A stretch of DNA of 64,000 bases from Sulfitobacter dubius (GCF_900113435.1 NZ_FOPG01000001.1:372001-436000), one strand, 5' to 3'; positions 18,674 through 28,663 are shown, numbered from the stretch's first letter. Numbers and translations are program-made. Notes: generated by a model from the sequence alone, not told the origin.

Positions 18674-19671
18674 GGTTCGGTCCGGTTCCATTAAGCGACG
18701 CACTTGGCGCAACATTGGCCCATTCTGTCGCCGTCAGCAGCGGACGGCTGCGCAAGGGCCGTGTGTTGGCGCAAGAAGATATCGCAGCGCTTGAACAGGC
18801 CGGCATTCAAGAGATCATCGTCGCCTGCCTAGATCCCGGTGATATAGACGAAAATGCAGGCGCAGAGCGTCTCGCCAAGGCGCTCTGCGGCCCTGGGCTG
18901 CGGATCTCCGACCCTTTTACCGGGCGGGTGAACCTTTTGGCAGAGGGGCCGGGCGTTGTGATGATGGACCGCGCCGCACTTGAGGCGGTTAATGCAGTAC
19001 ATCCGATGGTCACCTTGGCCACTGTGCCGCCCTTTCAGCAGATGACTGAGAATGGGATGGTGGCGACGATCAAGATTATTTCTTACGCTGTGCCGCAGGA
19101 AGCCGTTGACGCCGCCTGTGCCGCAGCCGGAAAGGCAGCGCTGCGTCTAGCAAAAAGAAAACTTCGCGATGCGACGCTGATCATCACGGATGTGCCGGGC
19201 GGGGCGGGCGACAAGGGGCGCGTGGCGGTCGAGAGGCGGTTGGATGCGCTTGGGGTTACGTTGAATGACGTTGTTATGGTCCCACATCGATCTGCGCCGT
19301 TAGCAAAGGCACTCGCCGCCGCACAGACCGATCTGACCCTTGTACTCACCGCTTCTGCCACATCTGATATTGACGACATCGCCCCCTCCGCCTTGCGACA
19401 GGCGGGCGGTGAGGTTGAGCGGTTCGGGATGCCGGTCGATCCCGGCAATCTTTTGTTCCTCGGTCATCTGGGGCAGCGCCCGGTGATCGGCCTGCCGGGC
19501 TGCGCACGTTCGCCGGCGCTTAACGGGGCGGATTGGGTGCTCTCAAGGTTGGTCTGCGGCATTCCGGTTACCAGCGCGGATATTGCAGCGATGGGCGTTG
19601 GTGGGTTGCTAAAAGAAATCCCGACCCGCCCACAGCCGCGAAACCCCGGCAAAAGCGCGAGTGGCAGCTGA
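18670..19671 (+). CDS. molybdopterin-binding (MoeA-like) protein
   Basis: This 333-residue protein starts FGPVPLSDALGATLAHSVAV, matching the MoeA-related N-terminal segment, and carries a MoCF/MogA-like domain with TLVLTASATSDIDDIAPSAL and PVIGLPGCARSPALNG. It probably handles molybdopterin before insertion into the downstream hydroxylase. From memory, many relatives continue into a MobA-like nucleotidyltransferase domain; here the protein stops right after GVGGLLKEIPTRP plus a short basic tail, so that domain is absent or encoded elsewhere. Coupled to the XdhC-like gene by ATGA overlap. Confidence 0.75.
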   Translation: MRFGPVPLSDALGATLAHSVAVSSGRLRKGRVLAQEDIAALEQAGIQEIIVACLDPGDIDENAGAERLAKALCGPGLRISDPFTGRVNLLAEGPGVVMMDRAALEAVNAVHPMVTLATVPPFQQMTENGMVATIKIISYAVPQEAVDAACAAAGKAALRLAKRKLRDATLIITDVPGGAGDKGRVAVERRLDALGVTLNDVVMVPHRSAPLAKALAAAQTDLTLVLTASATSDIDDIAPSALRQAGGEVERFGMPVDPGNLLFLGHLGQRPVIGLPGCARSPALNGADWVLSRLVCGIPVTSADIAAMGVGGLLKEIPTRPQPRNPGKSASGS

Positions 19672-19757
19672 GAAAAAGCCCTCAGAAAATATGTGTTCTC
19701 AACTAGAGCTTGTCGTGCTTAACTGCCTCTAACAAGCGTCAGACTGGGAGGAAGAAC

Positions 19758-20243
<486 letters not shown>

Positions 20244-20358
20244 CGTTGGAAGCAGTGTCGCGCTGAGCAGACCGGTGATGGCGGAGGGAGGACCGCCAGA
20301 GCCGGGCGCCGCGTGACGGATCAGGTGCATCCGCACCGCCACCAAACGGGAGGACATT

Positions 20359-22734
20359 ATGCCAAAGGATTTTGAACCGAGCAGCGGAATTGGGGCCAGC
20401 AGTAAGCGGCGGGAGGATATTCGCTTTCTCACCGGGTCGGGGCGCTATACCGATGACATCAATCTGCGCCGCCAGACCCATGTGTTTTTCCTGCGCTCGG
20501 ACGTGGCGCATGGGCGGCTTTCGGGGGTCGATACCTCCGCCGCCGCAGACATGCCCGGCGTGCTAAAGATTTTCACCGGCGCGGATTTTGCCGAAATCGG
20601 CGGCATGCCCTGTGGCTGGCAGATCACTGATAAACATGGACAACCCATGCAAGAGCCGAAACACCCGGTTCTGGCCCATGAAAAGGTCCGCCATGTCGGC
20701 GAGCCCATCGCCGCCGTGGTGGCCGAGACGCTGGCGCAGGCGCGAGACGCCGCCGAGGCGATTGTCGTCGACATCGACGAGTTGCCCGCTGTGGTGAACA
20801 TGAAGGAGGCGGTCAAAGACGATGCGCCCAAGGTGCATGACGATCTGACCAGCAATCTCTGCTACGATTGGGGTTTCGTGGAAGAAAACAAGGAGGCGGT
20901 GAACAAGGCTTTCGACGACGCGGCCCATGTCACCACGCTGGAACTGGTGAACAACCGCCTCGTCGCCAACCCGATGGAGCCGCGCGTGGCCATCGGCGAG
21001 TACGACCGCTCGGCTGGGGATTATACGCTCTATACCACCAGCCAGAATCCGCATGTGATCCGTCTGTTGATGGGGGCGTTCGTTCTGGGCATTCCCGAGC
21101 ATAAGCTGCGTGTGGTGGCCCCGGATGTGGGCGGCGGCTTTGGGACAAAGATTTTCCACTATCAAGAAGAAGCCTTTTGCACCTTCGCCGCCAAGGCGGT
21201 GGGGCGTCCGGTGAAATGGACGTCGAGCCGCTCGGAAGCCTTCATGTCCGACGCCCATGGCCGCGACCACGTGACCAAGATCGAACTGGCGCTGGATGCC
21301 AAGAACAACTTCACCGCCCTGCGCACCGATACCTATGCCAATATGGGGGCCTATCTGTCGACCTTCGCGCCCTCGGTGCCAACGTGGTTGCATGGCACGC
21401 TGATGGCGGGGAACTATAAAACGCCGCTGATCTATGTGAACGTTAAGGCAGTCTTTACCAATACCGTGCCAGTAGATGCCTATCGCGGGGCCGGGCGGCC
21501 CGAGGCGACTTATCAATTGGAGCGTTTGATCGACAAGGCCGCGCATGAGTTGAAGGTCGACCCGATCAAACTGCGCCGCCAGAACTTCGTGACGGAGTTT
21601 CCCTATGCCACGCCGGTGGCGGTGGAATATGACACGGGCGACTACAACGCCACGATGGACAAGCTTGAAGAGATCGCCGACCACGCGGGCTTTGAAGCGC
21701 GGCGCCGCGAGAGTGAAGCCAAAGGCAAGTTGCGCGGCTTCGGCGTGAACTGCTATATCGAGGCTTGCGGCATCGCGCCGTCGAACCTTGTTGGCCAGCT
21801 GGGTGCACGTGCGGGCCTGTATGAAAGCGCCACGGTGCGGGTCAACGCGACCGGCGGGCTGGTTGTTATGACCGGCAGCCACAGCCACGGGCAGGGGCAT
21901 GAGACCTCATTCGCGCAGGTGGTGGCCGATATGATCGGCATCGACGAGAATATGGTCGAGATCGTCCATGGCGATACGGCGAGAACACCGATGGGCATGG
22001 GCACCTATGGCTCACGCTCGCTGGCTGTGGGCGGCAGTGCCATGGTGCGCGCGACGGAAAAGATCATCGCCAAGGCCAAGAAAATCGCCAGCCATCTACT
22101 CGAAGCTTCGGAAGGGGATATCGAGTTGAAGGATGGGGCCTTCAGCGTGGCAGGCACCGATAAATCCGTGGCTTGGGGCGATGTCACGCTGGCTGCCTAT
22201 GTGCCGCATAACTATCCGCTGGAGGAGATCGAACCGGGGCTGGAGGAGACTGCCTTCTACGACCCGTCAAACTTTACCTATCCGGCGGGGGCCTATGCCT
22301 GCGAGGTCGAGCTTGATCCCGAAACCGGGCATGTCACGGTCGAGCGGTTCACCGCAGCCGATGATTTTGGCAACGTCGTGAACCCGATGATCGTCACCGG
22401 CCAAGTGCATGGCGGTTTGGCGCAGGGCATCGGACAGGCGCTTTTGGAGAACTGCGTTTACGACGAAGACGGCCAACTCCTCAGCGCGTCTTATATGGAT
22501 TATGCCATGCCCCGCGCCAGCGATCTTCCGTTCTATGACGTGGATCATTCCTGCCAAACACCCTGCACCCATAACCCCTTGGGCGTGAAAGGCTGTGGGG
22601 AGGCGGGGGCGATTGGCTCACCTCCGGCGGTGGTGAACGCAGTGCTGGATGCCATGCGTTCAGGTGGCAAGGATATCGGCCATATCGACATGCCGGTCAG
22701 TCCCGCACGGGTTTGGGAAGCGATGCATGGTTAA
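20359..22734 (+). CDS. coxL: molybdenum hydroxylase large subunit, CoxL form II
   Basis: This 791-residue xanthine-oxidase-family subunit binds molybdopterin. It has VAPDVGGGFGTK, a C-terminal active-site Glu748 in GVKGCGEAGAIGSPP, and the loop AYRGAGR at residues 374-380. True carbon monoxide dehydrogenases (form I) have AYRCSFR there, with the cysteine that holds copper; AYRGAGR marks form II. The gene order small-large-medium is also that of form II. The substrate of form II enzymes is unsettled, so the coxL name describes family only. A GGGAGGA site precedes the ATG. Confidence 0.93.
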   Translation: MPKDFEPSSGIGASSKRREDIRFLTGSGRYTDDINLRRQTHVFFLRSDVAHGRLSGVDTSAAADMPGVLKIFTGADFAEIGGMPCGWQITDKHGQPMQEPKHPVLAHEKVRHVGEPIAAVVAETLAQARDAAEAIVVDIDELPAVVNMKEAVKDDAPKVHDDLTSNLCYDWGFVEENKEAVNKAFDDAAHVTTLELVNNRLVANPMEPRVAIGEYDRSAGDYTLYTTSQNPHVIRLLMGAFVLGIPEHKLRVVAPDVGGGFGTKIFHYQEEAFCTFAAKAVGRPVKWTSSRSEAFMSDAHGRDHVTKIELALDAKNNFTALRTDTYANMGAYLSTFAPSVPTWLHGTLMAGNYKTPLIYVNVKAVFTNTVPVDAYRGAGRPEATYQLERLIDKAAHELKVDPIKLRRQNFVTEFPYATPVAVEYDTGDYNATMDKLEEIADHAGFEARRRESEAKGKLRGFGVNCYIEACGIAPSNLVGQLGARAGLYESATVRVNATGGLVVMTGSHSHGQGHETSFAQVVADMIGIDENMVEIVHGDTARTPMGMGTYGSRSLAVGGSAMVRATEKIIAKAKKIASHLLEASEGDIELKDGAFSVAGTDKSVAWGDVTLAAYVPHNYPLEEIEPGLEETAFYDPSNFTYPAGAYACEVELDPETGHVTVERFTAADDFGNVVNPMIVTGQVHGGLAQGIGQALLENCVYDEDGQLLSASYMDYAMPRASDLPFYDVDHSCQTPCTHNPLGVKGCGEAGAIGSPPAVVNAVLDAMRSGGKDIGHIDMPVSPARVWEAMHG

Positions 22735-22808
22735 GTCTTTAATCCACTTTGATATCTCTAATAAAGAAGAGGGGCGACGCGCCTTGCGGCCTCTGGGAAG
22801 GATGAATG

Positions 22809-23597
22809 ATGTATGAATTCGAAATAGAGCGCCCCAGCAGCGTAGCAGACGCGGTCAAGGCTTTAGGCCAAGAGGACGCGCAACCTCTTAGTGGGGGGCA
22901 AACGCTGATCCCGACGTTGAAAGCACGGCTGGCGATGCCATCGGTTCTGGTGTCACTCACGGGCATTAAAGAACTCCAAGGCGTCGAGATGCGCGATGGC
23001 GCACTTTGGATTGGAGGCGGCACCACCCATGCCACGGTCATGCACGACGCGGCAGAGAGCTATCCGGCCTTGGCCAAGCTAGCCGCGCGGATCGGTGATC
23101 CGGCGGTGCGCAACCGTGGCACGATCGGCGGATCACTGGCGAACAACGATCCCTCCGCCTGCTACCCGGCCGCGGCCTTGGCCAGCGGCGCGACGATTGA
23201 GACGGACCGACGTGAGATCGCGGCTGACGACTACTTCCAAGGCATGTTCACGACCGCACTAGAAGAGGGGGAAATCGTCACCGGCGTACGCTTCCCCATC
23301 CCGCAAGCCGCGCATTACGAGAAGTTCATCCAACCCGCCTCGCGCTTTCCGCTGGTCGCGGCCTATGTTGCGCAGTTCAGTGATGGGGTGCGCGTGGCGA
23401 TCACTGGCGCTTCCAACGAAGGTGTCTTCCGCTGGACGGAGGCGGAGGCGGCACTGAGCGAACGGTTCGATGCAGACGCGCTGGATGGGCTGACCCTTGA
23501 TGGCGGCAATATGATCGGCGATCTGCACGGCAGCGGCGCCTACCGCGCACATCTTTGCGGTGTGATGACACGCCGGGCAGTCCAAGCCATAGCCTGA
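22809..23597 (+). CDS. coxM: molybdenum hydroxylase medium subunit, FAD-binding
   Basis: This subunit of about 262 residues binds FAD. It has LSGGQTLIPTLKARLA near residue 30 and the FAD motif AARIGDPAVRNRGTIGGSLANNDPS near residue 100, followed by the CO_deh_flav_C domain. Two adjacent in-frame ATGs (22806 and 22809) are both compatible with the GGAAGG site. It completes the small-large-medium set, 74 bases after the large subunit. It passes electrons to an unknown acceptor. Confidence 0.93.
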   Translation: MYEFEIERPSSVADAVKALGQEDAQPLSGGQTLIPTLKARLAMPSVLVSLTGIKELQGVEMRDGALWIGGGTTHATVMHDAAESYPALAKLAARIGDPAVRNRGTIGGSLANNDPSACYPAAALASGATIETDRREIAADDYFQGMFTTALEEGEIVTGVRFPIPQAAHYEKFIQPASRFPLVAAYVAQFSDGVRVAITGASNEGVFRWTEAEAALSERFDADALDGLTLDGGNMIGDLHGSGAYRAHLCGVMTRRAVQAIA

Positions 23598-23622
23598 TAG
23601 CCGATAACAAGCCGTAAACCTT

Positions 23623-23655
23623 GACCGCGCTCCCATACCGGGGCGGGGTCTTTTT
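23623..23655 (+). terminator. possible terminator after the molybdenum hydroxylase operon
   Basis: An imperfect GC-rich stem (GACCGCGCTCCC against GGGGCGGGGTC) is followed by TTTTT, 25 bases past the stop. Pairing is imperfect. Confidence 0.4.
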
Positions 23656-23759
23656 ATGAGATAGGCTATTGATATTGGATAGCGGAACCTCAGCCCCCAT
23701 CATGCGTTAGGTGACAAGCGCTGCCCGAACGGCGTTCCCGTAATAATGAGGACGTGAAC

Positions 23760-25730
23760 ATGAAAAACCTACTGAGATCTACGACTTCGCTGGGTCTGAG
23801 CCTTGCATTGGCTTTCCCCCATGGTGCCTTTGCGCAGGATCAGAATCTGGCAGAATGTGGCCCCGTAGGCGAAGCGACGGAATTCCCCTGTGCGTTTGAC
23901 GACCAGACGGTGGAAAACGCCGAAGAGCTTCGGTTGGTTGCTGGGCTGAGTGCCGATGCGAATGCTGAAGCGGGCGACAGTGCAGATGCACAGGCTGAAG
24001 CTGAAGGTAACGCAGAAGCAGAAGCTGGTTCGCTTTTGGGTCAAGCTGCGGATGCTGTATCCGATGCAGTTACCGGCGCTGAAGAGCAGGCCGAAGAAGC
24101 CGCTGCAGCAGCGAATGCTGAAGCCCAAGCGGCGGCGGACGAGGCTGCGAACGTAGCAGCAGAGGCTGAAGCCAGCGCCAAAGCCGAGACCGTGGAAGCA
24201 GAGACTGTCGAACCGGAGACCGGAACAGACGCGGAGGCCGAAGCAGACATGTCTGCTGACGCCGAAGTTGAGGCGGAAGTTGAGCCCGCGCAAGACCCTG
24301 TTGAGCCCGCGCAAAATCCTGAAGTCGCGTCTGATGCAGAGGGCGATGCAGATGCGGAGGTCGAGCAAGAGGTTGAGGCTGAGACCGAAGTCGAGGCTGA
24401 GACTGAGGGCATGAGCGACGCTGAGACAGCGGTTGAGGCAGAAGCCGAAACCAACGAGCCGGTTCAAGACGTCCAAGACGTTGAGACTGCGCCCGAATCT
24501 GATCCCGCTCAGGACGAGCAAAACGCCGAAACTGAATCCGAGACAAGCGGTGAAGCACTCGGTGCAGAAGCCGATGCCGGTTTAAGTGAAGAGCAAATCC
24601 AAGCGCGCGAAGAACGTCGTGAGGCCCGTCAGGCGGAGCGTCGTGAAGAACGCCGCGCCGAGCGTCAGGCCGAGCGTGAGGCAGCAGCGGCTGCTGCATT
24701 AGCTGCTGCCGAAAACGAGTCGGACGCCGAGGTCGTGACCGAAGAGGTAAGCGAAGACGATGTTCGCACTTCGGACGAAGACTTTGACACCAAGGTAACA
24801 GCCGCAGCCGACAATGAAGCTGCCGCCTCGGATGATGACGACGGTGGTTTGTCTGACTTCGAAAAAGCTCTGCTTGTTGGCCTTGGCGCTGTTGCTGTCG
24901 GGTCGGTTTTGAACAATGGCGAAAAGGTCGTCAGTCGCTCGGGTGACCGTGTGGTGGTTCAGGATGACACGGGCGAATTGCGCGTGTTGAAAGACGATAA
25001 CGCCCTGATCCGTCGCCCTGGTGACGAGGTGCAAACCCAGACCTTCGATGATGGCTCTACCCGTACGATTGTGACGAAGAATGATGGCAGCCGGATCGAA
25101 ACCATCCGCTCGCGGGATGGTAGCGTTTTGCGCCGTACCAACTTTGACGCGGAAGGCCGGGAATATGTGCTGGTCGATGACCTCGTAGAAGAACGCGAAG
25201 TTGTCGTGAATGACCTGCCGCAGGTCCAAGAAAACCAGCAGGCCCAGCGTAGCAGCACACAGGACGAAGCCGCTTTGCGGCAGGCTTTGCAAGCTGAGAT
25301 GCGCAATGATCAAGGCCGGACATTCTCGCTCCGTCAGGTGCGCGAAATTCGTGAGGTCCGTTCGCTTGCACCACAGTTGGAATTGGACGCCGTCCGCTTC
25401 CCGACCGGTTCTGCAGCGATCCAGCCCGAGCAAGCGCGGTCGCTGGCCAATATCGGCACCACCCTGCGCGACATGATCCAAAAGGATCCGCGGACCGTGA
25501 TCCTTGTTGAAGGACATACAGATGCGGTGGGCGACGCGAGCTATAACCTTGCGCTGTCTGACCGTCGTGCAGAAACCGTTGCTTTGGCCCTGACCGAGTA
25601 TTTTGATGTTCCGCCCGCAAACCTGATTACGCAAGGTTATGGTGAAAGCCAACTGCGCGTGCCGACGACAGCGGCAGAGCCTGCCAATCGCCGCGCTGTG
25701 GTTCGCAACATCTCGGGTCTACTGCGCTAA
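23760..25730 (+). CDS. OmpA-family outer-membrane protein with long acidic Ala/Glu-rich region
   Basis: This 656-residue protein has a signal peptide (cleavage predicted after residue 25, AFA-QDQ). A low-complexity acidic region of about 270 residues dominated by Ala, Glu and Asp follows, then a short Arg/Glu-rich stretch. A hydrophobic Gly-rich segment is at residues 364-382 (ALLVGLGAVAVGSVLN). The C-terminus is an OmpA peptidoglycan-binding domain from about residue 540 (VRFPTGSAAIQPEQA, then VEGHTDAVGDASYNLALSDRRA). ATG 23760 follows GAGGA; a GTG two codons earlier is less likely. It probably anchors the envelope to peptidoglycan. A strong terminator follows. Confidence 0.88.
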   Translation: MKNLLRSTTSLGLSLALAFPHGAFAQDQNLAECGPVGEATEFPCAFDDQTVENAEELRLVAGLSADANAEAGDSADAQAEAEGNAEAEAGSLLGQAADAVSDAVTGAEEQAEEAAAAANAEAQAAADEAANVAAEAEASAKAETVEAETVEPETGTDAEAEADMSADAEVEAEVEPAQDPVEPAQNPEVASDAEGDADAEVEQEVEAETEVEAETEGMSDAETAVEAEAETNEPVQDVQDVETAPESDPAQDEQNAETESETSGEALGAEADAGLSEEQIQAREERREARQAERREERRAERQAEREAAAAAALAAAENESDAEVVTEEVSEDDVRTSDEDFDTKVTAAADNEAAASDDDDGGLSDFEKALLVGLGAVAVGSVLNNGEKVVSRSGDRVVVQDDTGELRVLKDDNALIRRPGDEVQTQTFDDGSTRTIVTKNDGSRIETIRSRDGSVLRRTNFDAEGREYVLVDDLVEEREVVVNDLPQVQENQQAQRSSTQDEAALRQALQAEMRNDQGRTFSLRQVREIREVRSLAPQLELDAVRFPTGSAAIQPEQARSLANIGTTLRDMIQKDPRTVILVEGHTDAVGDASYNLALSDRRAETVALALTEYFDVPPANLITQGYGESQLRVPTTAAEPANRRAVVRNISGLLR

Positions 25731-25751
25731 GCAACGCTACCCTAGAAATAG

Positions 25752-25783
25752 AAAACGCCCCCAGAGCAATTTGGGGGCGTTTT
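25752..25783. terminator. bidirectional rho-independent terminator
   Basis: AAAACGCCCCCA and TGGGGGCGTTTT pair around GAGCAAT, with A- and T-runs at the ends. It lies between the convergent OmpA-family gene and infC. Confidence 0.88.
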
Positions 25784-25847
25784 GCGTTGTCTGATCGTGA
25801 TGTGAGCCGGAGAGCGGGCCAGCCGTCCCGGCCCGAAACCAGTCAAC

Positions 25848-26396
25848 TTATTTGTTAGGCAGGGGCCCGATAACCATGACCATCTGGCGGCCTTCCATCT
25901 TGGGGAAGTTCTCAACCCGGCCAATTTCTTTGGTATCCGCAGCAACGCGTTCCAAAAGCTCACGACCAAGGTTCTGGTGCGCCATTTCACGGCCACGGAA
26001 CCGCAAAGTCACCTTAACCTTGTCGCCACCTTCAAGAAACTTGAAGACATTGCGCATCTTCACATCGTAGTCATTCGTATCCGTATTCGGACGGAATTTG
26101 ACTTCTTTGATCTCGATGATCTTCTGTTTCTTACGGGCTTCGCTCTCGCGCTTTTGCTGTTCATATTTGAACTTGCCGAAGTCCATGATCTTGCACACGG
26201 GCGGGTTGGCGTTTGGCGAAATCTCGACAAGGTCGAGCCCGGCCTCGTCGGCCATTTCCATGGCACGCTGAGGCGTCACAACGCCGACGTTTTCGCCGTC
26301 CGCACCGATCAGGCGGATTTCATTGGAGCGGATCTTGTCGTTGACGCGCGGGCCGGTGTCACGTTGGGGCGGCGCGTTATGAGGTCTGCGAGCGAT
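25848..26396 (-). CDS. infC: translation initiation factor IF-3, AUC start
   Basis: The full 182-residue IF-3 is recovered only if translation begins at ATC (26396), giving [20 protein letters not shown] before the better-known [20 protein letters not shown] lies eight bases before that ATC. The only in-frame standard start, a GTG at 26279, would lose 39 residues, including most of the N-terminal domain. The C-terminal domain, with [15 protein letters not shown] and FRGREMAHQ, is complete. IF-3 rejects non-standard initiation codons on the small subunit and so represses its own message. This is the autoregulation known for AUU-starting infC in E. coli. Confidence 0.93.
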   Translation of the reverse strand: MARRPHNAPPQRDTGPRVNDKIRSNEIRLIGADGENVGVVTPQRAMEMADEAGLDLVEISPNANPPVCKIMDFGKFKYEQQKRESEARKKQKIIEIKEVKFRPNTDTNDYDVKMRNVFKFLEGGDKVKVTLRFRGREMAHQNLGRELLERVAADTKEIGRVENFPKMEGRQMVMVIGPLPNK

Positions 26397-26404
26397 GGTG
26401 ATGG

Positions 26405-26410
26405 TCCTTT
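26405..26410 (-). promoter_or_regulatory. ribosome binding site that fixes the infC AUC start
   Basis: Leftward AAAGGA is eight bases from the second ATC of ATCACCATC and only two from the first, so the second is the better start. There is no ATG, GTG or TTG in frame nearby. Confidence 0.7.
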
Positions 26411-26595
26411 GATTGTTACCTATTCCGAGAATGCAAGGTAAACCCGACAGGGGTCATCTTCAAGCCGCAAAATCGCGCTATAAGTGGGGTTTGCGCCGAT
26501 TTCCCCTTGATCCGGGGCCATTGTGGCGCAATTGACGGGTATGCGGCCACGGGGGTAATCTTTGACTTCGCGGGGCATTGATTAAGGGGAATGGA

Positions 26596-26865
26596 ATGAA
26601 GAATCTGGTTTGGTTGGTCGTAGCGGTGTTGATTGCGCTGGCAGGCTATATGCTTTTCACGGGCAAAGGGCCGCAAGAGGTGGCAATCGAAGCATCGGAT
26701 GCGATCAATGCGCCTGCCGTGGCAGATGATGTGACACAGGCTGCGGGAGAGGCCGCTGATGCGATCACTGACACGGTAGATGCTGCGGGTGATGCGATCA
26801 CAGAGGCGGTAGATGACGCCACTGAAAGCGCCAATGACGCGGCAGAGCCTGCGGTTCAGAACTAA
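26596..26865 (+). CDS. small membrane-anchored Ala/Asp-rich protein
   Basis: This 89-residue protein has an N-terminal membrane helix (MKNLVWLVVAVLIALAGYML). It is followed by an acidic, Ala-rich amphipathic helix with repeating ADAITDTVDAAGDAITEAVD units. The ATG at 26596 has GGGGA five bases upstream. The pattern (one anchor plus a regular acidic helix) resembles small periplasmic or inner-membrane proteins of unknown role. It is divergent from infC and ends at a terminator. Confidence 0.7.
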   Translation: MKNLVWLVVAVLIALAGYMLFTGKGPQEVAIEASDAINAPAVADDVTQAAGEAADAITDTVDAAGDAITEAVDDATESANDAAEPAVQN

Positions 26866-26883
26866 ACAACGGCTGCAAAGCGA

Positions 26884-26926
26884 AAAACAAAGGCCGCGTC
26901 CGGGGTTCCGGGCGCGGCTTTTGTTT
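26884..26926. terminator. rho-independent terminator, probably bidirectional
   Basis: AAACAAAGGCCGCG (left) pairs with CGCGGCTTTTGTTT (right) with one mismatch, enclosing a GC-rich loop. It lies between the small membrane protein and the convergent purF. Confidence 0.75.
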
Positions 26927-26947
26927 AAATTCAAAACCTGCGCTAAC

Positions 26948-28444
26948 TTATTCTGCGGCAGGCTTCATCTGGAAACCCTCTTTGACCTGATCGGCAGGTG
27001 TCACAGGATAATCGCCAGAGAAACAGGCGTCGCAGTATTGCGGGCAGTCCGCCTTGCGACCCTCGGCTTCGCCGACCGCGCGGTAAAGACCATCAAGCGA
27101 GATGAACTTGAGACTGTCGACCTGTAAATGGTCGCGCATCTCTTCCTCTGACATGGTCGCCGCCAGCAGTTTTTCACGCTGCGGGGTATCGACGCCGTAG
27201 AAACAGGGCCATGCGGTTGGGGGCGAGGCAATGCGGAAGTGAACTTCGGCCGCGCCCGCATCAAGGATCATTTCTTTGATCTTGCGAGAGGTGGTGCCGC
27301 GCACGACCGAGTCGTCGACCAAGATTACCCGCTTACCTTTGATCAGTGCGCGGTTGACGTTAAGTTTCAGGCGCACACCCATGTTGCGGATCTGCTCGGT
27401 CGGCTCGATGAAGGTCCGGCCCATATATTGGTTGCGGATGATCCCCATCGCATAGGGAATGCCGGATTCGAGGCTGAAACCAATCGCCGCAGGGGTGCCG
27501 CTGTCGGGGACGGGGCAGACGAGATCGGCGTCAACGGGGCTTTCCTTGGCCAGTTCCCGGCCGATGTTTTCGCGCGTTTCATAGACTGACCGACCGCCGA
27601 GGATACTGTCAGGTCGGCTGAAATAAACATGCTCAAATATGCAGAAACGTGATGGCACACGGCGGAAGGGGAAGTGGCTTTCGACCCCTTTCTCGGTAAT
27701 CACGACCATCTCGCCCGGCTCAATCTCGCGCACAAATTCGGCACCGATGATGTCGAGCGCGCAGGTCTCGGAACTCAACGCCCAGCCATCGCCGACACGG
27801 CCCAGAACCAGCGGACGCACGCCCAGCGGGTCACGCACGCCGATCAGTTTGGTGCGGGTCATCGCCACGACAGAGAAGGCACCTTCGACACGGCGCAGCG
27901 CGTCTTCCATGCGTTCGGGGATATTTTGCTGCAAGGACCGCGCCATCAGGTGAATGATGCACTCACTGTCCGAGGACGACTGAAAGATCGAGCCGCGCTC
28001 GATCAACTCACGGCGCAGCGCGTTGGCATTGGTGATGTTGCCGTTATGCGCAATCGCGGCACCACCCATGGCAAATTCGCCAAAGAACGGTTGCACGTCG
28101 CGGATCGCGGTTGGGCCTTTGTTACCAGAGGTGGAATAGCGCACATGGCCGATCGATAATTCGCCGGGCAGGGTCTGCATGATGTCCTGCGAGGTGAAGT
28201 TATCGCGGACATAGCCAAAGCGGCGGGCAGATTGGAAACCAGCTTCGGGATCATAGCTGACGATGCCGCCTGCTTCTTGTCCGCGGTGCTGGAGGGCGTG
28301 GAGGCCAAGGGCCACGAAAGTGGCGGCATCGGCAACGCCAACCACGCCGAAAACGCCGCATTCCTCCTTCAGTTTGTCTTCATCTCCGCTGTCGCGCAGA
28401 TAGGATGTGTCAAAAGGATGGGCAGGTGGCATGAGCTTGGACAA
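26948..28444 (-). CDS. purF: amidophosphoribosyltransferase (Fe-S type)
   Basis: This 498-residue enzyme makes phosphoribosylamine from PRPP and glutamine, the first committed step of purine synthesis. The catalytic Cys29 is in KEECGVFGVVG, so 28 residues must be removed, as in the Bacillus-type enzyme. The PRPP loop is RVILVDDSVVRGTTS. Cysteines corresponding to the four [4Fe-4S] ligands of that type are visible (SRFCIFEHVYF, AWPCFYGVDT, and two in QYCDACFSGDYP). It lies 252 bases downstream of cvpA on the same strand, behind cvpA's terminator. Confidence 0.96.
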   Translation of the reverse strand: MSKLMPPAHPFDTSYLRDSGDEDKLKEECGVFGVVGVADAATFVALGLHALQHRGQEAGGIVSYDPEAGFQSARRFGYVRDNFTSQDIMQTLPGELSIGHVRYSTSGNKGPTAIRDVQPFFGEFAMGGAAIAHNGNITNANALRRELIERGSIFQSSSDSECIIHLMARSLQQNIPERMEDALRRVEGAFSVVAMTRTKLIGVRDPLGVRPLVLGRVGDGWALSSETCALDIIGAEFVREIEPGEMVVITEKGVESHFPFRRVPSRFCIFEHVYFSRPDSILGGRSVYETRENIGRELAKESPVDADLVCPVPDSGTPAAIGFSLESGIPYAMGIIRNQYMGRTFIEPTEQIRNMGVRLKLNVNRALIKGKRVILVDDSVVRGTTSRKIKEMILDAGAAEVHFRIASPPTAWPCFYGVDTPQREKLLAATMSEEEMRDHLQVDSLKFISLDGLYRAVGEAEGRKADCPQYCDACFSGDYPVTPADQVKEGFQMKPAAE

Positions 28445-28630
28445 CGGGGCAACTCCGAATCCGGGTGAGGTCGGTGCCTATGTAGGGGCTTCACAGGCGA
28501 CTGTCACCCCGCATGTCGCACGCAGCGGGAATCGGACTCAAATACACACGGCATATGACCTTAAGATAGGCAGCGTTAATTGAGCCAATAGCCCCTTAAC
28601 ACATGACTATGATACACGTTTCGCCAAATG

Positions 28631-28663
28631 CAAAACAGGCGGCCACTATGTTCTGGCCGCCTG
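28631..28663 (-). terminator. terminator after cvpA
   Basis: CAGGCGGCC and GGCCGCCTG (28636-28644 and 28655-28663) pair perfectly and are followed leftward by TTTTG. It ends cvpA transcription before the 252-base gap to purF, so purF probably has its own promoter. Nothing else is seen in that gap. Confidence 0.65.

Noticed and set aside
20563-21900. 445-codon leftward frame over coxL
   Set aside because: Antisense shadow of the molybdenum subunit, rich in His and Arg without domains.
24699-25652. 317-codon leftward frame over the OmpA-family gene
   Set aside because: Antisense to a protein with signal peptide and OmpA domain.
28571-28596. TTAA-containing stretch as a CtrA site before purF
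   Set aside because: Half-site spacing is 11 bases, not the 7 of a CtrA site.
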